A DNA stretch of 64,000 nt from Parvibaculum lavamentivorans DS-1 (GTDB lineage: Bacteria > Pseudomonadota > Alphaproteobacteria > Parvibaculales > Parvibaculaceae). Position numbers and translations under genes: made by a program. Positions 16,164-25,254 of this stretch are shown piece after piece. The notes beneath the pieces were generated by a model. The model made no database searches. It was not told the origin of the DNA and saw nothing but the letters and a program-made list of their open reading frames with translations. Where the stretch lies: positions 2,525,001-2,589,000 of the forward strand of contig NC_009719.1 in assembly GCF_000017565.1 (NCBI RefSeq), given 5' to 3'. The stretch's first letter is position 1. Each line of letters begins with the position of its first letter.

Positions 16164-18872
16164 ATGACGACAGCGTCCAACTCGATTGGCGAAACCGATC
16201 CTGAATCAATGCGTGCGCTGCAAATCATCGAAAGCATGCCAGGCTTTGCATGGTCGGCGGACAGCGCCGGGCAGTTCACCTATGTCAGTCCGAAAGCGTT
16301 GGTCTTTCTCGGCAATACCAGCGCCGATCTCAATACGGCCGATGAAGAGGACGAATTCGGATGGCGCACGGTCGTCCATCCGGATGACTACGATCGAGTC
16401 GCGGCACGGTGGCGCCACTGTCTTCGTACAGGCGAGCACTATGACACCGAGCATCGACTGCGGCGTACGGACGGAGTGTATCGCTGGTTCCGCAATTCGG
16501 GCCGCCCTTCACGCGATAGCGAGGGGCGTATCACCCAATGGTACGGCACGACTATAGATATCGAGGACCAGAAGCAGGCCGAGGCCACATTACGCGACCG
16601 AGAACAGGAGCTGTCGCAGCTTGTGGATATGGTTCCCAGCCATCTTTGGCGGCTCACGGCGGATGGCGAGCCGATCTTCTTCAACAGGCGCATGATCGAG
16701 TTTATCGGCATGGACGTGGGGGATCTCGGCAATTCGCGACGGAACCGGATGGAGGATCTGATCGACTCCTTCGTCCATCCGGATGACGCCCATGCGATGA
16801 AGCAAGCGCTCGCCCAAAGTCTCACCACAGGTCAGCATTTTGTCATGCGGTATCGTCTACGCAGGACCGACGGTGTTTATCACTGGATGTCGAGCCGCGC
16901 CGAACCGCTACGGGATCACGTCGGCCGGATCGTTCAATGGTACGGCCTCTGTCACGACATAGACGACCAGGTGAAGGCCGAGGAGGCAGTGCGGGAAAGC
17001 GAGCAGCAGCTTCAGGGGATCATCGACGCCGTACCGGTTCATATCTGGAGTTGGACACCGTCAGGCGATTTGGCCTACGTCAGCAAGCGCTATCTGGCAC
17101 ATCTAGGTCTCTCAGAAGCAAACTTCGAAGACTTCACGCGAGTGGCACAGGAATTGGTCCATCCGGACGATGCTCCCGGGGTTCAGGCCACTGCGGCGGC
17201 CTCTCTTGCGAGCGGCGACGCTTTCGCCATGAGATACCGACGGCTCTCCAAGGACGGTGCCTATCGCTGGATGGAAGGCAGGTGCGAGCCTCTGCACAAC
17301 CGCGATGGAACGATCCTGCACTGGTACGGCGTCTCCATCGACATCGACGATCAAGTAAGGGCGGAGGAAGCTCTCAGAGCCAGCAAGCGGCAGCTGGAGC
17401 AGATGATCGATGCCCTGCCTGTCAATATTCTGAGCTTCTCCCCTTCGGGCGAGATGACCTATGCCAGCAAGCGCTATCTGGAGAGAGTCGGCATACCACC
17501 GCATATCAGGAATTTCGACACGCTGGCTCGGGACGTAGCTCATCCTGAAGACTTTCCTGTGATGTTCCGCAGGGCGACGGATGGCTTCGCAGCAGGCACG
17601 CCTTTCGTTAGCCGGTTTCGACGGCGCGAAAAAGATGGCGTCTATCGCTGGATAGAAGCACGCGCGCACCCGTTACGCGATACCGACGACACGATCGTGC
17701 AATGGTACATCGCTGCTATCGACATCGAAGAGGAGATGCATGCGCAACAGGCATTGCGAGAGAGCGAGCGCACGCTACGCCAACTCATCGAAACGTTGCC
17801 TGCGCTTATCTACTGCGCCGCACCGGACGGCAAGCCGACCTATCGCAGTCAGCAGCTCACCGAATTTCTGGGATTCGGCCTCGATGACAAGGACGAAACG
17901 GGAGTATCGCGTCTGGTGAGCACGCTCGACGCCATCATCCATCCCGATGACCTTGCGCTCGTCCATGAAAAGTATGGCCATTCGCTGGCTACCGGGAAGC
18001 CGTATGCGCTCAGGCACCGGCTACGGCGCTTCGATGGCGTCTATCGCTGGGTCGAGACACGCGCCGCACCAATGTGCAATGACGAAGGTGAGATTGTGCA
18101 GTGGAACGGTGTCTGCATAGACATCGATAGCGAGGTGAGGACGCAGGAAGAACTTCGTTTGGCGCAGGACAGACTTGCACGAGCCAGTCATGCGGCCGGG
18201 CTGGCCGAACTTTCGGCCTCGATTGCGCATGAGGTGAACCAGCCTTTGGCAGCAATCGTCGCCAACTCTCATGCCTGTCACCATTGGCTCTCGGCGGAGC
18301 CGGCGAACATGGAGCGTGCGAAGATCACGGTAGAGCGCATTATCCGGGACGCGAACGGTGCCGCCGACATCGTGAGCCGTATTCGCGCCTTGTTCAAACA
18401 ATCAACGGAGACGAGGGTAGTCACGCCGCTGAGTAGCGTCATCACCGAGATACGCGAGCTTCTGACGGATGAAGTGACCCGGAGACGCGTGCACATGGAG
18501 GTCGACATAGCTGATGGCCTTCCACCGATCGCCCTCGACCGGGTCCAGATTCAACAGGTTCTGATAAATCTCATCCGAAACGGGATGGAGGCTATGGGCT
18601 CTGTACCTGGCAGGAGAGAGCTTCGTCTCCGTGTGCGCTTTATCGAAGATGCCATTCGGGTTGAGCTCAGTGACAGCGGTCCAGGAATTGAACTGTCCGA
18701 AAAGATATTCGAGCCCTTCTTCACGACGAAGGAGCGCGGAATGGGCATGGGGCTCGCCATCTGCCGCTCGATTGTAGAGTCCCATGGCGGCCGGCTCTGG
18801 GCAGAGAACAACACCCCGCACGGCGCGACGTTTGTTTTTGCGCTGCCAGTTGAAGCAACGGCGGCGGCATGA
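16164..18872 (+). CDS. Soluble multi-PAS sensor histidine kinase
   Basis: A 902-aa histidine kinase with no membrane segment. Five consecutive PAS-PAC units occupy roughly residues 20-145, 150-280, 285-405, 410-530 and 535-660; each ends with the recurrent YRW plus QWY...IDI signature of the PAS_3 type. The HisKA box is SIAHEVNQP with His689, followed by an HATPase domain (NLIRNGMEAMG, DSGPGI, GMGMGLAI). This kinase class pairs with FixJ/NarL regulators. It overlaps the next gene, a FixJ-like regulator, by ATGA. PAS_3 domains commonly sense redox, light or ligands; no cofactor residue (for example haem or flavin ligand) could be assigned. Confidence 0.93.
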   Translation: MTTASNSIGETDPESMRALQIIESMPGFAWSADSAGQFTYVSPKALVFLGNTSADLNTADEEDEFGWRTVVHPDDYDRVAARWRHCLRTGEHYDTEHRLRRTDGVYRWFRNSGRPSRDSEGRITQWYGTTIDIEDQKQAEATLRDREQELSQLVDMVPSHLWRLTADGEPIFFNRRMIEFIGMDVGDLGNSRRNRMEDLIDSFVHPDDAHAMKQALAQSLTTGQHFVMRYRLRRTDGVYHWMSSRAEPLRDHVGRIVQWYGLCHDIDDQVKAEEAVRESEQQLQGIIDAVPVHIWSWTPSGDLAYVSKRYLAHLGLSEANFEDFTRVAQELVHPDDAPGVQATAAASLASGDAFAMRYRRLSKDGAYRWMEGRCEPLHNRDGTILHWYGVSIDIDDQVRAEEALRASKRQLEQMIDALPVNILSFSPSGEMTYASKRYLERVGIPPHIRNFDTLARDVAHPEDFPVMFRRATDGFAAGTPFVSRFRRREKDGVYRWIEARAHPLRDTDDTIVQWYIAAIDIEEEMHAQQALRESERTLRQLIETLPALIYCAAPDGKPTYRSQQLTEFLGFGLDDKDETGVSRLVSTLDAIIHPDDLALVHEKYGHSLATGKPYALRHRLRRFDGVYRWVETRAAPMCNDEGEIVQWNGVCIDIDSEVRTQEELRLAQDRLARASHAAGLAELSASIAHEVNQPLAAIVANSHACHHWLSAEPANMERAKITVERIIRDANGAADIVSRIRALFKQSTETRVVTPLSSVITEIRELLTDEVTRRRVHMEVDIADGLPPIALDRVQIQQVLINLIRNGMEAMGSVPGRRELRLRVRFIEDAIRVELSDSGPGIELSEKIFEPFFTTKERGMGMGLAICRSIVESHGGRLWAENNTPHGATFVFALPVEATAAA

Positions 18873-19516
18873 CGACGGACGAACATATTGTGTTCGTCGT
18901 GGACGACGATGCGCGCCTCAGAGAGGCACTGGGCGAACTTCTGGCCGCGCACGGAATCGACTCCCGCACCTTTGCATCGGCCGGCGACTACATGACGGCG
19001 AAAAAGCCGGATGTCCCCGCATGTCTCATCCTCGATGTCGAGCTTCCGGACATCAATGGCCTCGACTTCCAGAGGCAGATCGTTGAAGGCAATCACCCGC
19101 CGATCGTCTTTATAACTGGGCATGGCGATATCCCGTCATCGGTACGGGCAATCAAGGAAGGCGCTGTCGATTTCCTGACAAAACCTTTCGATGAAGCGCA
19201 CCTCATGGCCGCTATCAATGTGGCGATTGGGCGTGATCGTGAAGTTAGATCGCGGAGAGCCGAACTCAATGCACTTCAGGAACGCTATCGAGATCTGACA
19301 CCGCGCGAGCGCGAAGTGTTGCCGCTCGTGGTGAGCGGTCTTCTCAACAAGCAGGCAGCGGCACAATTGGGCATCAGTGAGGTCACTCTGCAAATTCACA
19401 GAAGAAACGTCATGAAGAAAATGGAGGCGGCATCGCTCGCCGATCTCGTGCGTATCGCGGGGCAATTGGAAATTCCGATCGCGCACTCGCGTCGATCGAA
19501 GGATGGCTCAGCGTGA
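18869..19516 (+). CDS. FixJ-family two-component response regulator
   Basis: A 215-aa regulator. The receiver domain has the acidic pair VVDDD near the N-terminus, the phospho-acceptor Asp56 in CLILDVELP, Thr in VFITGHG, and Lys in FLTKPFD. The C-terminal LuxR-type helix-turn-helix begins TPREREVLPLVVSG and includes LNKQAAAQLGISEVTLQIH. This combination is the FixJ/NodW layout: phosphorylation by the partner kinase should release the DNA-binding domain. It shares ATGA with the kinase upstream, so the two are a cognate pair, and its own stop overlaps the next start (GTGA). Confidence 0.93.
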   Translation: MTTDEHIVFVVDDDARLREALGELLAAHGIDSRTFASAGDYMTAKKPDVPACLILDVELPDINGLDFQRQIVEGNHPPIVFITGHGDIPSSVRAIKEGAVDFLTKPFDEAHLMAAINVAIGRDREVRSRRAELNALQERYRDLTPREREVLPLVVSGLLNKQAAAQLGISEVTLQIHRRNVMKKMEAASLADLVRIAGQLEIPIAHSRRSKDGSA

Positions 19517-19902
19517 AGAAGGCAAATCCCAGCGTCGCTATCGTTGATGACGATCCGAGGCTGCTTGAGTCGATGGAGAACCTGTTGGAATCCGCCGGAT
19601 ATGTTCCCCACAGCTTTTCATCGGCGGAAGCGTTTATCGTCAGCGGGCTGTCGAACATGGACGTTCTTATCACCGATATCGGCATGCCGGGAATGAATGG
19701 TTTTGAACTTCGCGACCTCATGAAAAGAACGCGACCGGAGCTACCGGTGTTCCTCATCACCGGACGGCACGAAAATGTCGAACAGGGTCGAACCATGGGC
19801 GCAAGCGGATTCTTCCGCAAACCCTTCGATGCCCGCGCCTTGCTTGCGGCTGTCGAAAGGGTCTTGGACGATCGAAACAAGGAGGGTGAACATGAGGCTT
19901 GA
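19513..19902 (+). CDS. Single-domain response regulator (receiver only)
   Basis: A 129-aa stand-alone receiver domain. VDDD at the N-terminus, Asp55 in LITDIGMPG, a Thr in FLITGRH and Lys in FFRKPFD form the complete phosphorylation site. There is no output domain, so it probably shuttles or drains phosphate, or acts by protein contact. The GTG start at 19513 overlaps the preceding TGA. It ends ten bases after the next gene begins, continuing the translational coupling of the cluster. Confidence 0.9.
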   Translation: MKKANPSVAIVDDDPRLLESMENLLESAGYVPHSFSSAEAFIVSGLSNMDVLITDIGMPGMNGFELRDLMKRTRPELPVFLITGRHENVEQGRTMGASGFFRKPFDARALLAAVERVLDDRNKEGEHEA

Positions 19903-20593
19903 TCAGACGCAAAGGCGAAGTTCGGCGCCATTTTCATCGGCACCGGAGAATGCGGAAAAACAGCCAATCGTCATTATTGTCGATGACGATCCCACTGTCC
20001 GTGAAGCATTGTCCGAGTTGATCCTCTCGGCGGGCTTCCAAATGGCCTGTTTTGCTTCGACCCGCGAACTGCTGGACGGTGACGCGTTGGACAGTCACGG
20101 TTGCCTGATTCTCGACGTCCGCATGCCAGGGGCGAGCGGTCTCGATCTGCAGCATCATCTCGCGGAGAGCGGAAACACAAAGCCGATCATCTTCTTGACG
20201 GGACACGCGGATATTCCAATGACCGTGCAGGCGATGAAGGCGGGTGCCGTTGACTTCCTGACCAAACCGGTGAGGGACCAGACTCTGATCGACGCGGTGA
20301 ACGCTGCCATTACCGTCGATGCTCAACGGAGAGCGGAATCTGCGGTCACGGAGCGCAATATCGAACGTTACAGGACGTTGACACCACGAGAGCATGAAGT
20401 CCTGTATGAAGTCGCGCGGGGACGCGTCAACAAGCAGATCGCATTCGACCTGGGTATCAGTGAAGTCACCGTGAAGCTGCATCGCGGCAATGTGATGCGC
20501 AAGATGGAGGCTGCTTCTATCGGTGAGTTGATCCGGGCGTGGGAATCGCTGCCCCCACAATTGCGTGAAGCTGCTGCGCGACCCGTTCTCTGA
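19892..20593 (+). CDS. FixJ-family two-component response regulator (second copy)
   Basis: A 233-aa regulator with a receiver domain (IVDDD, Asp75 in CLILDVRMPG, TGHAD, Lys in FLTKPV) and a LuxR-type DNA-binding domain (TPREHEVLYEVARG, NKQIAFDLGISEVTVKLH). I start it at the ATG at 19892, which has an AAGGAGGGTGA ribosome site; the N-terminal 25 residues before the receiver are polar and unstructured. It overlaps the single-domain receiver by 11 bases. With the regulator at 18869 this makes two DNA-binding outputs downstream of one kinase, so different promoters could be driven from one signal. Partner assignment is inference from position. Confidence 0.92.
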   Translation: MRLDQTQRRSSAPFSSAPENAEKQPIVIIVDDDPTVREALSELILSAGFQMACFASTRELLDGDALDSHGCLILDVRMPGASGLDLQHHLAESGNTKPIIFLTGHADIPMTVQAMKAGAVDFLTKPVRDQTLIDAVNAAITVDAQRRAESAVTERNIERYRTLTPREHEVLYEVARGRVNKQIAFDLGISEVTVKLHRGNVMRKMEAASIGELIRAWESLPPQLREAAARPVL

Positions 20594-20739
20594 CAGGTGT
20601 TGGCGGCGGCGTCCAAAGTGCTGCCGGCGTATCTGCGCCATGAGTTGTACGAAGAAGGTACTCGGTATGATATCGCCGGCCCGTTCCGCCGAGTGAGTGG
20701 CCGCCTGGACCGGACCGACTTCTCGCCCTCGTACAGCAC

Positions 20740-20781
20740 GCAAAGAAAAGGGCATGCCGGGATTCATCCCTGACATGCCCT
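20740..20781 (-). terminator. Rho-independent terminator of the flavoprotein gene
   Basis: On the minus strand, seven bases past the stop of the NADH dehydrogenase-like gene, AGGGCATG (20781-20774) pairs with CATGCCCT (20756-20749) and is followed by TTTTCTTT. The internal GGGAT/ATCCC can extend the stem. The same hairpin sits 150 bp beyond the convergent regulator cluster, but the T run is on the minus-strand side only. Confidence 0.75.
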
Positions 20782-20787
20782 GCGCCT

Positions 20788-21999
20788 TCAGAGATCGGTA
20801 ACACGTTCCGGGTCTGCCGAGGCGAGCGCGATTTCGCGATTGGCCTTGGGTGGGTAGATCCAGATCGTGTTGATCTCCTGCTTGGTCTTCTTTGCCGTTT
20901 CTCCGGCCATCTCGACCATACAGTCCCAGCCACGCGTGAAGACCGCACCTGCCGCGCCCAGATCCAGACAGGTCACATAGGCTTCCTGGTGATAGGGTGA
21001 CGTGCTCACGCCGAGCAACTCAGCCGCTGCGTTGTTGCCGGCGAATGCGCCCATCCGGGTCGCGTGCTGGCACGACATCAGGGCGTCGTGGCCGATGTCG
21101 TCGCAGGCAGCCTTTGCAGCATCGCCCGTAGCGAAGACGCCGGGAACGCCATGGACTCGCAGCTCGCGGTCGACCGGGAGACGTCCGAGTCTGTCGAGTT
21201 CGGCTGGAATCTGCGCTGTCAACGGTGCCGCTCGCATCCCGGCCGCCCAGATCACGGTGGCGCTTTCGATGTGCTCGCCATCGCTGAGCGTAACCCCGCT
21301 CTCGTCCAGCGCCGCGACGCCGACGCCGAGACGGGTTTCTATTCCGAGATCGCGCAAAGCAGCTTCAATGATCGGGCGAGGATCGGATCCCATTTCGGGT
21401 GCCACCGTTCCATTGCGTTCGACGATCACAACACGGATCGCAGCGTCCATGCCAAGGATGGCGCGCAGACGCTCGGGCATTTCCGTCGCCACCTCGATAC
21501 CGGTGAAGCCTCCGCCCGCGACAACCACCGTGTTGCGCGTCGCCGATGCGGGACGATCGGCCAGGCGGTGAAGGTGCCGATCGAGCGCAACGGCTTGGTC
21601 GTACTGGTCGACGCTGAAACCATGCTTCGAAAGGCCTGGGATGTCCGGACGGAACAGCCTGCTTCCTGTGGCCACCACCAGGCGGTCATATGTGATGGTG
21701 GAGCGCGCGCCATCGGCGCCGAGAATTTCGGCGGTGCGGACAGAAGTGTCGATGGTTTCAACATTGCCCTGCAGATAGACAACATCGATCGCCTTGAAGA
21801 CTTCGTCCAGAGGCGCTGTGAGGGTCTCCGGATTCGGTTCATACAGGCGCGGACGGATCACCAGACGAGGCTCCGGCGCGACGAGCGCGATTTCGAGTTC
21901 GTCGGACGGGACGCCTTCGGCGTCACGCAACCGCGCCGCGGAAAGCGCCGCATACATGCCGGCGAAGCCGGCGCCGATGATGAGAAGTCGTTGTCGCAT
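20788..21999 (-). CDS. NAD(P)/FAD-dependent oxidoreductase, type II NADH dehydrogenase-like
   Basis: A 403-aa flavoprotein of the pyridine nucleotide-disulphide oxidoreductase class. The N-terminal FAD-binding Rossmann motif is IIGAGFAGMYAA; a second NAD-binding motif is VVAGGGFTGIEVA near residue 165; the late FAD motif is GVFATGDAA near residue 285. The architecture matches Ndh-2 or ferredoxin-reductase-like proteins; no CxxC redox disulphide is present, which favours NADH:quinone reductase. The C-terminal region has an IWIYPP segment that could contact membrane. The start is the ATG at 21999 with a GGAGGAC ribosome site; the longer open frame lacks family similarity. Divergent from the efflux pair. 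Confidence 0.85.
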   Translation of the reverse strand: MRQRLLIIGAGFAGMYAALSAARLRDAEGVPSDELEIALVAPEPRLVIRPRLYEPNPETLTAPLDEVFKAIDVVYLQGNVETIDTSVRTAEILGADGARSTITYDRLVVATGSRLFRPDIPGLSKHGFSVDQYDQAVALDRHLHRLADRPASATRNTVVVAGGGFTGIEVATEMPERLRAILGMDAAIRVVIVERNGTVAPEMGSDPRPIIEAALRDLGIETRLGVGVAALDESGVTLSDGEHIESATVIWAAGMRAAPLTAQIPAELDRLGRLPVDRELRVHGVPGVFATGDAAKAACDDIGHDALMSCQHATRMGAFAGNNAAAELLGVSTSPYHQEAYVTCLDLGAAGAVFTRGWDCMVEMAGETAKKTKQEINTIWIYPPKANREIALASADPERVTDL

Positions 22000-22482
22000 G
22001 GTCGTCCTCCGTTGAGTGCTGATGAAGGCAGCTCTGCGCAAGGTTTGCCGCCCTGTTGGCGACCCCATTTGGCGCCGCAACGACGATGCGCTGCCGGAAC
22101 CGGCGTCGATACCATGCGATCAGACAGGTTCCTGTCGCCGATCGTTGAGGAAGGCCAAGCCCTCGCATGAGATGGCTGTGATCGTCTTCCCTCCAGGCGA
22201 GAGACTCACTTGCCGCGCAAGGGCACGAATTGATGCAATGCAGGCGCGTCACTTCGGCACATCATACGGAAGATCACGCCAGCCTGACGATCGGCGACAG
22301 CGACATAGCCGATCGCACGATGTCTGCGCCAGGCCGACGTCTCCATTCTTGCTTCAACGCACCGGGAACCCGCAGGCCCTTTCGTACCGGGCATGTCACC
22401 CGATCGATTCCGGGAGGGATCGAAATGGAATAGGGCCGCAGCTCTTCAAACGGGGTAGCAGCTACTACCGACAGGAGTCGTT
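22000..22482. other. Divergent control region between flavoprotein gene and efflux operon
   Basis: No gene is evident in these 480 bases. Three operator-like elements are visible: a 14-bp palindrome GACAGGTTCCTGTC at 22123-22136, the inverted repeat CGATCGGC-N12-GCCGATCG at 22288-22315, which recurs ahead of the SDR gene, and GTAGCAGCTAC near 22456-22466, close to the hlyD ribosome site (CAGGAG). Confidence 0.5.
22288..22315 (+). promoter_or_regulatory. Conserved inverted repeat, copy 1 (ahead of efflux operon)
   Basis: CGATCGGC, 12 bases, GCCGATCG: a perfect 8-bp inverted repeat 168 bp before the HlyD-like gene. It belongs to a longer block shared with the copy at 25107-25134: 16 identical bases from 22284, a 10-base variable spacer, then GCCG.TCGCAC.AT, and 25 bases later a related CATTCTTGCTTC/CATCCTTGGTTC. 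The constant spacing suggests a shared binding site or promoter. Confidence 0.55.
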
Positions 22483-23517
22483 ATGCGACACAGAATGAAG
22501 GAGCAGCTTCTCGGGGTCTCCGTCACGGCTGGCTTGCTCATCATCCTGTCGTTCGGGTGGCTCTACGCAGGGCGCTTCGAGGAAGAGACCGACAACGCCT
22601 ATCTGCGGGCCGATATCACATCCATCGCGCCAAAGGTGTCCGGATACGTCGTCGGTGTCGACGTCGCCGACAACGAAACCGTCGAGGCGGGCGACATTCT
22701 CTTCCGCATCGACGACAAAGACTACCGGACACGCCTGGCACGGGCAGAGGCAGATGTCGCTTCCGCTCATGCGTCCCTCCTGAACATGGAAGCCGAGAGA
22801 GATCTTCAGGAATCGACGATCGCCCAGAGCGAGGCTCAACTCGACGCCGCGCGGGCCTCGCAAAAATTCTTCGCCCGCGAATTCGAACGATATCGTTCGC
22901 TGGTTCGGACGAATGTCGTCAGCCGGGCTCAGCTGGAGCAAAGAGAGGCTGCCAGCACGCAGGCAGATGCCGCCGTTGGGGCGGCGAGAGCCGCTGTCGA
23001 GGTGCAACGCAAGAAGTTGAATGTTCTCGCCGCCCAAAGAGAAGCTGCGGAAGCGGCGCTTTCGCAAGCCGAAGCCTCTCGGGCTCTGGCTCAGATCGAC
23101 CTCGATAATACGATTGTAAAAGCTCCCGTCAGCGGCGTTGTCGGCAATCGTCAAGTGCGGGTTGGCCGGCTTGTGACTGCGGGAATGCCGCTGCTCGATC
23201 TCGTGCCAATCCCCCACATCTGGGTTGTCGCCAATTTCAAGGAGAGCCAACTGGAGCATGTTCGGGTCGGTCAGCCAGTGCGCGTCACGGTCGATGCCTA
23301 TCCACACGCAGAAGTCCGAGGCGTCGTCGACAGTCTTTCGCCGGGAAGCGGTGCCGCATTCAGCCTGATTCCTCCCGATAGCGCGACGGGTAACTTCGTC
23401 CGCGTTGTGCAGCGCGTGCCCGTCAATATCAGGTTGACGAGTGTTGTCCCGCAGCTACGCCTGGTTCCCGGCTTGTCCGCACGTGTGACGATCGATACCG
23501 CCGGAGTGGAGGAATAG
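22483..23517 (+). CDS. HlyD/EmrA-family membrane-fusion (periplasmic adaptor) protein
   Basis: A 344-aa adaptor protein. One N-terminal membrane anchor (residues about 8-28, VSVTAGLLIILSFGWLYA) is followed by the lipoyl half-motif (TDNAYLRADITSIAPKVSG), a long alpha-helical hairpin rich in Ala, Glu and Gln (about residues 90-200), and the second lipoyl/beta-barrel part (IVKAPVSGVVGNRQVRVG). This is the EmrA layout that links an inner-membrane MFS pump to an outer-membrane channel. The start has GACAGGAG upstream. The MFS partner begins two bases after the stop. No outer-membrane factor gene is nearby, so a shared TolC-like channel is implied. Confidence 0.93.
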   Translation: MRHRMKEQLLGVSVTAGLLIILSFGWLYAGRFEEETDNAYLRADITSIAPKVSGYVVGVDVADNETVEAGDILFRIDDKDYRTRLARAEADVASAHASLLNMEAERDLQESTIAQSEAQLDAARASQKFFAREFERYRSLVRTNVVSRAQLEQREAASTQADAAVGAARAAVEVQRKKLNVLAAQREAAEAALSQAEASRALAQIDLDNTIVKAPVSGVVGNRQVRVGRLVTAGMPLLDLVPIPHIWVVANFKESQLEHVRVGQPVRVTVDAYPHAEVRGVVDSLSPGSGAAFSLIPPDSATGNFVRVVQRVPVNIRLTSVVPQLRLVPGLSARVTIDTAGVEE

Positions 23518-23519
23518 TC

Positions 23520-25106
23520 ATGAACCTTGCGGCATTTCCACTTGTCGTAGGCATTCTCCTCGCCGCGCTTACCGAAGCGGTAGCAGGTACGGTTCTGGCG
23601 ACGGCGCGGTTCGACATGATCGGCGACATCTACGCAACTACGGACGAGTTCTCGAGGCTGGATGTTGTCTATGCGGCGGCCAAACTGACGGGTTTTGTCC
23701 TGAGCCCGTGGCTTTTGGGCAAGGTATGTGCACGGACATGCTTGCGTGCCGCGACAGGCGCCATGACACTCGCCTGCGGCGCGGCCGCGCTGACTTTCGA
23801 TCTGGATATTCTCGTCGGTTTGCGACTGCTGCAGGGAGCGGCGGGGGGAGTGCTGCTCGTCAGCGGACAGACCATGCTGTTTCAGACATTTCCCCGCTCC
23901 AGTCAGCCTGTCGTCCAGTGCTTCTTTGCCATGGGAGCGGTCGTCGCGCCAGCAACGCTCGCCCCTTACATGGAAGGTTGGCTCGTCGACAGCCTGGCAT
24001 GGACATGGATATTCCTGAGCATAGTGCCCATCGGTCTTGCTGCTTTGGTGCTTCTTGTCCTGGCTCAACCGGGAGCCGGTGTGCACGCGAAGGCAGGCAG
24101 ACCCGATTGGCCGGGACTTTTGCTGTTTTCCATCGCTGCATATTGTCTGACTTACGTCCTTAGCCAGGGCAGCCGCTGGCAATGGCTGGAAGAGCTTTCG
24201 ATTCTGCGGCTGATGCTTGGCGGCACCGTTTCCCTGACGCTGTTCATGGTCTATCAGCTTCGCGCCGGACGCACTGACGCGCTCCTCGACCTTTCGATTT
24301 TCCGGTTCAGTGGATTTGCCTTCGGCTTTGTCGCAAGCATTGCCGCGGGCATCGCCCTGGCCGGGAGCACCTACCTCATCCAATCTTTCGTCGTCACCAT
24401 CCTCGGCATGACGCTGACCGCAGCTGGCAGGTTGCTCCTTCCTGGAGCGCTCGCATTTATCGGCACGCTTCTCCTGACCGCCCTACTGGTTCAGCGGCAC
24501 GGAATTAAGCCTATCGCTACAGTGCCTCTCGGTATCATTGGCCTCATGGTGGCGATGTGGATGCTGTCCGGTTCTACCGGCGAAAGCGGCTTCCCGGATT
24601 TGATGCCGGCGGTTCTGTTGCGCGGCCTCGCGCTTGGCTTCCTCTTTCTGTCGATCACGCTGATCACGCTGCTTGATCTTCCTGGACGGAAAATTGCTTA
24701 CGGAGTCGCGCTCTTCAACGTCGGCCGCCAGACAGGCGGGCTCTTCGGTGTGGCTTTTCTCGAAACACTGATCGACCACCAGACGGCGCTTAACCGGTCT
24801 GTTCTGACCGCACATATCGTTCCCGGCCGCGTAGCTGTAACGGAGCGTCTTGCAGCATTGACCGATGGTCTTGCTGCGCATGGAGTCGAGCTCGACACCG
24901 CCTCCAGAGCCGCCGTTCAGATACTCGCCAGAGAGCTCACCATGCAGGCGAGCGTCATCGCTTTCGACACGGCTTTCTTTGCCGTTGCGCTGTTCTTCGT
25001 CGGCGCGGCGCCTGTACTGGTGACGGTGAAAATCGTGCTGGGACGCATTTCCGGCCGCGAAGAAAAGAAGATGGTCGGAACCCCGCAACAGGTCAGGTCG
25101 GCCTGA
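23520..25106 (+). CDS. DHA2-family MFS drug/proton antiporter (EmrB-like)
   Basis: A 528-aa integral membrane transporter with about 14 hydrophobic segments, the DHA2 (14-helix) arrangement. The N-terminal half shows LRLLQGAAGGVLLVSGQTML, corresponding to the conserved motif C-like region, and a late cytoplasmic Arg/Glu-rich tail. It follows the HlyD-like adaptor by two bases, so the two form an EmrAB-type efflux complex. The first helix lacks the usual motif with a charged residue run seen in EmrB (DxxIVNVALP); here it reads LTEAVAGTVLATA, so substrate range may differ. Substrate unknown. Confidence 0.9.
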   Translation: MNLAAFPLVVGILLAALTEAVAGTVLATARFDMIGDIYATTDEFSRLDVVYAAAKLTGFVLSPWLLGKVCARTCLRAATGAMTLACGAAALTFDLDILVGLRLLQGAAGGVLLVSGQTMLFQTFPRSSQPVVQCFFAMGAVVAPATLAPYMEGWLVDSLAWTWIFLSIVPIGLAALVLLVLAQPGAGVHAKAGRPDWPGLLLFSIAAYCLTYVLSQGSRWQWLEELSILRLMLGGTVSLTLFMVYQLRAGRTDALLDLSIFRFSGFAFGFVASIAAGIALAGSTYLIQSFVVTILGMTLTAAGRLLLPGALAFIGTLLLTALLVQRHGIKPIATVPLGIIGLMVAMWMLSGSTGESGFPDLMPAVLLRGLALGFLFLSITLITLLDLPGRKIAYGVALFNVGRQTGGLFGVAFLETLIDHQTALNRSVLTAHIVPGRVAVTERLAALTDGLAAHGVELDTASRAAVQILARELTMQASVIAFDTAFFAVALFFVGAAPVLVTVKIVLGRISGREEKKMVGTPQQVRSA

Positions 25107-25134
25107 CGATCGGCGATTGAAACCTCGCCGGTCG
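25107..25134 (+). promoter_or_regulatory. Conserved inverted repeat, copy 2 (ahead of SDR gene)
   Basis: CGATCGGC, 12 bases, GCCGGTCG, one mismatch from a perfect repeat. It starts directly after the MFS stop codon and 148 bp before the SDR gene. It matches the copy at 22288 over 16 leading bases and 12 of 14 trailing bases at the same spacing. A TTGAAA-N17-TACTGG promoter-like pair (25118-25146) overlaps its right arm, so binding would likely affect transcription of the SDR. Confidence 0.5.
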
Positions 25135-25254
25135 CACAATACTGGCGTCGAATAAATCCCGTCATCCTTGGTTCCAGCCGAGATCCACCGGCCTTCCGGC
25201 GTCGGTGCGGTCCCGTAGTGCGATGAAAGTCTGGCAACTCGGAGATCAGGAACA

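Noticed and set aside
20598-20771. 58-codon GTG frame after the regulator cluster
   Set aside because: No ribosome site, no homology recognised, and it runs through the terminator hairpin of the facing gene.
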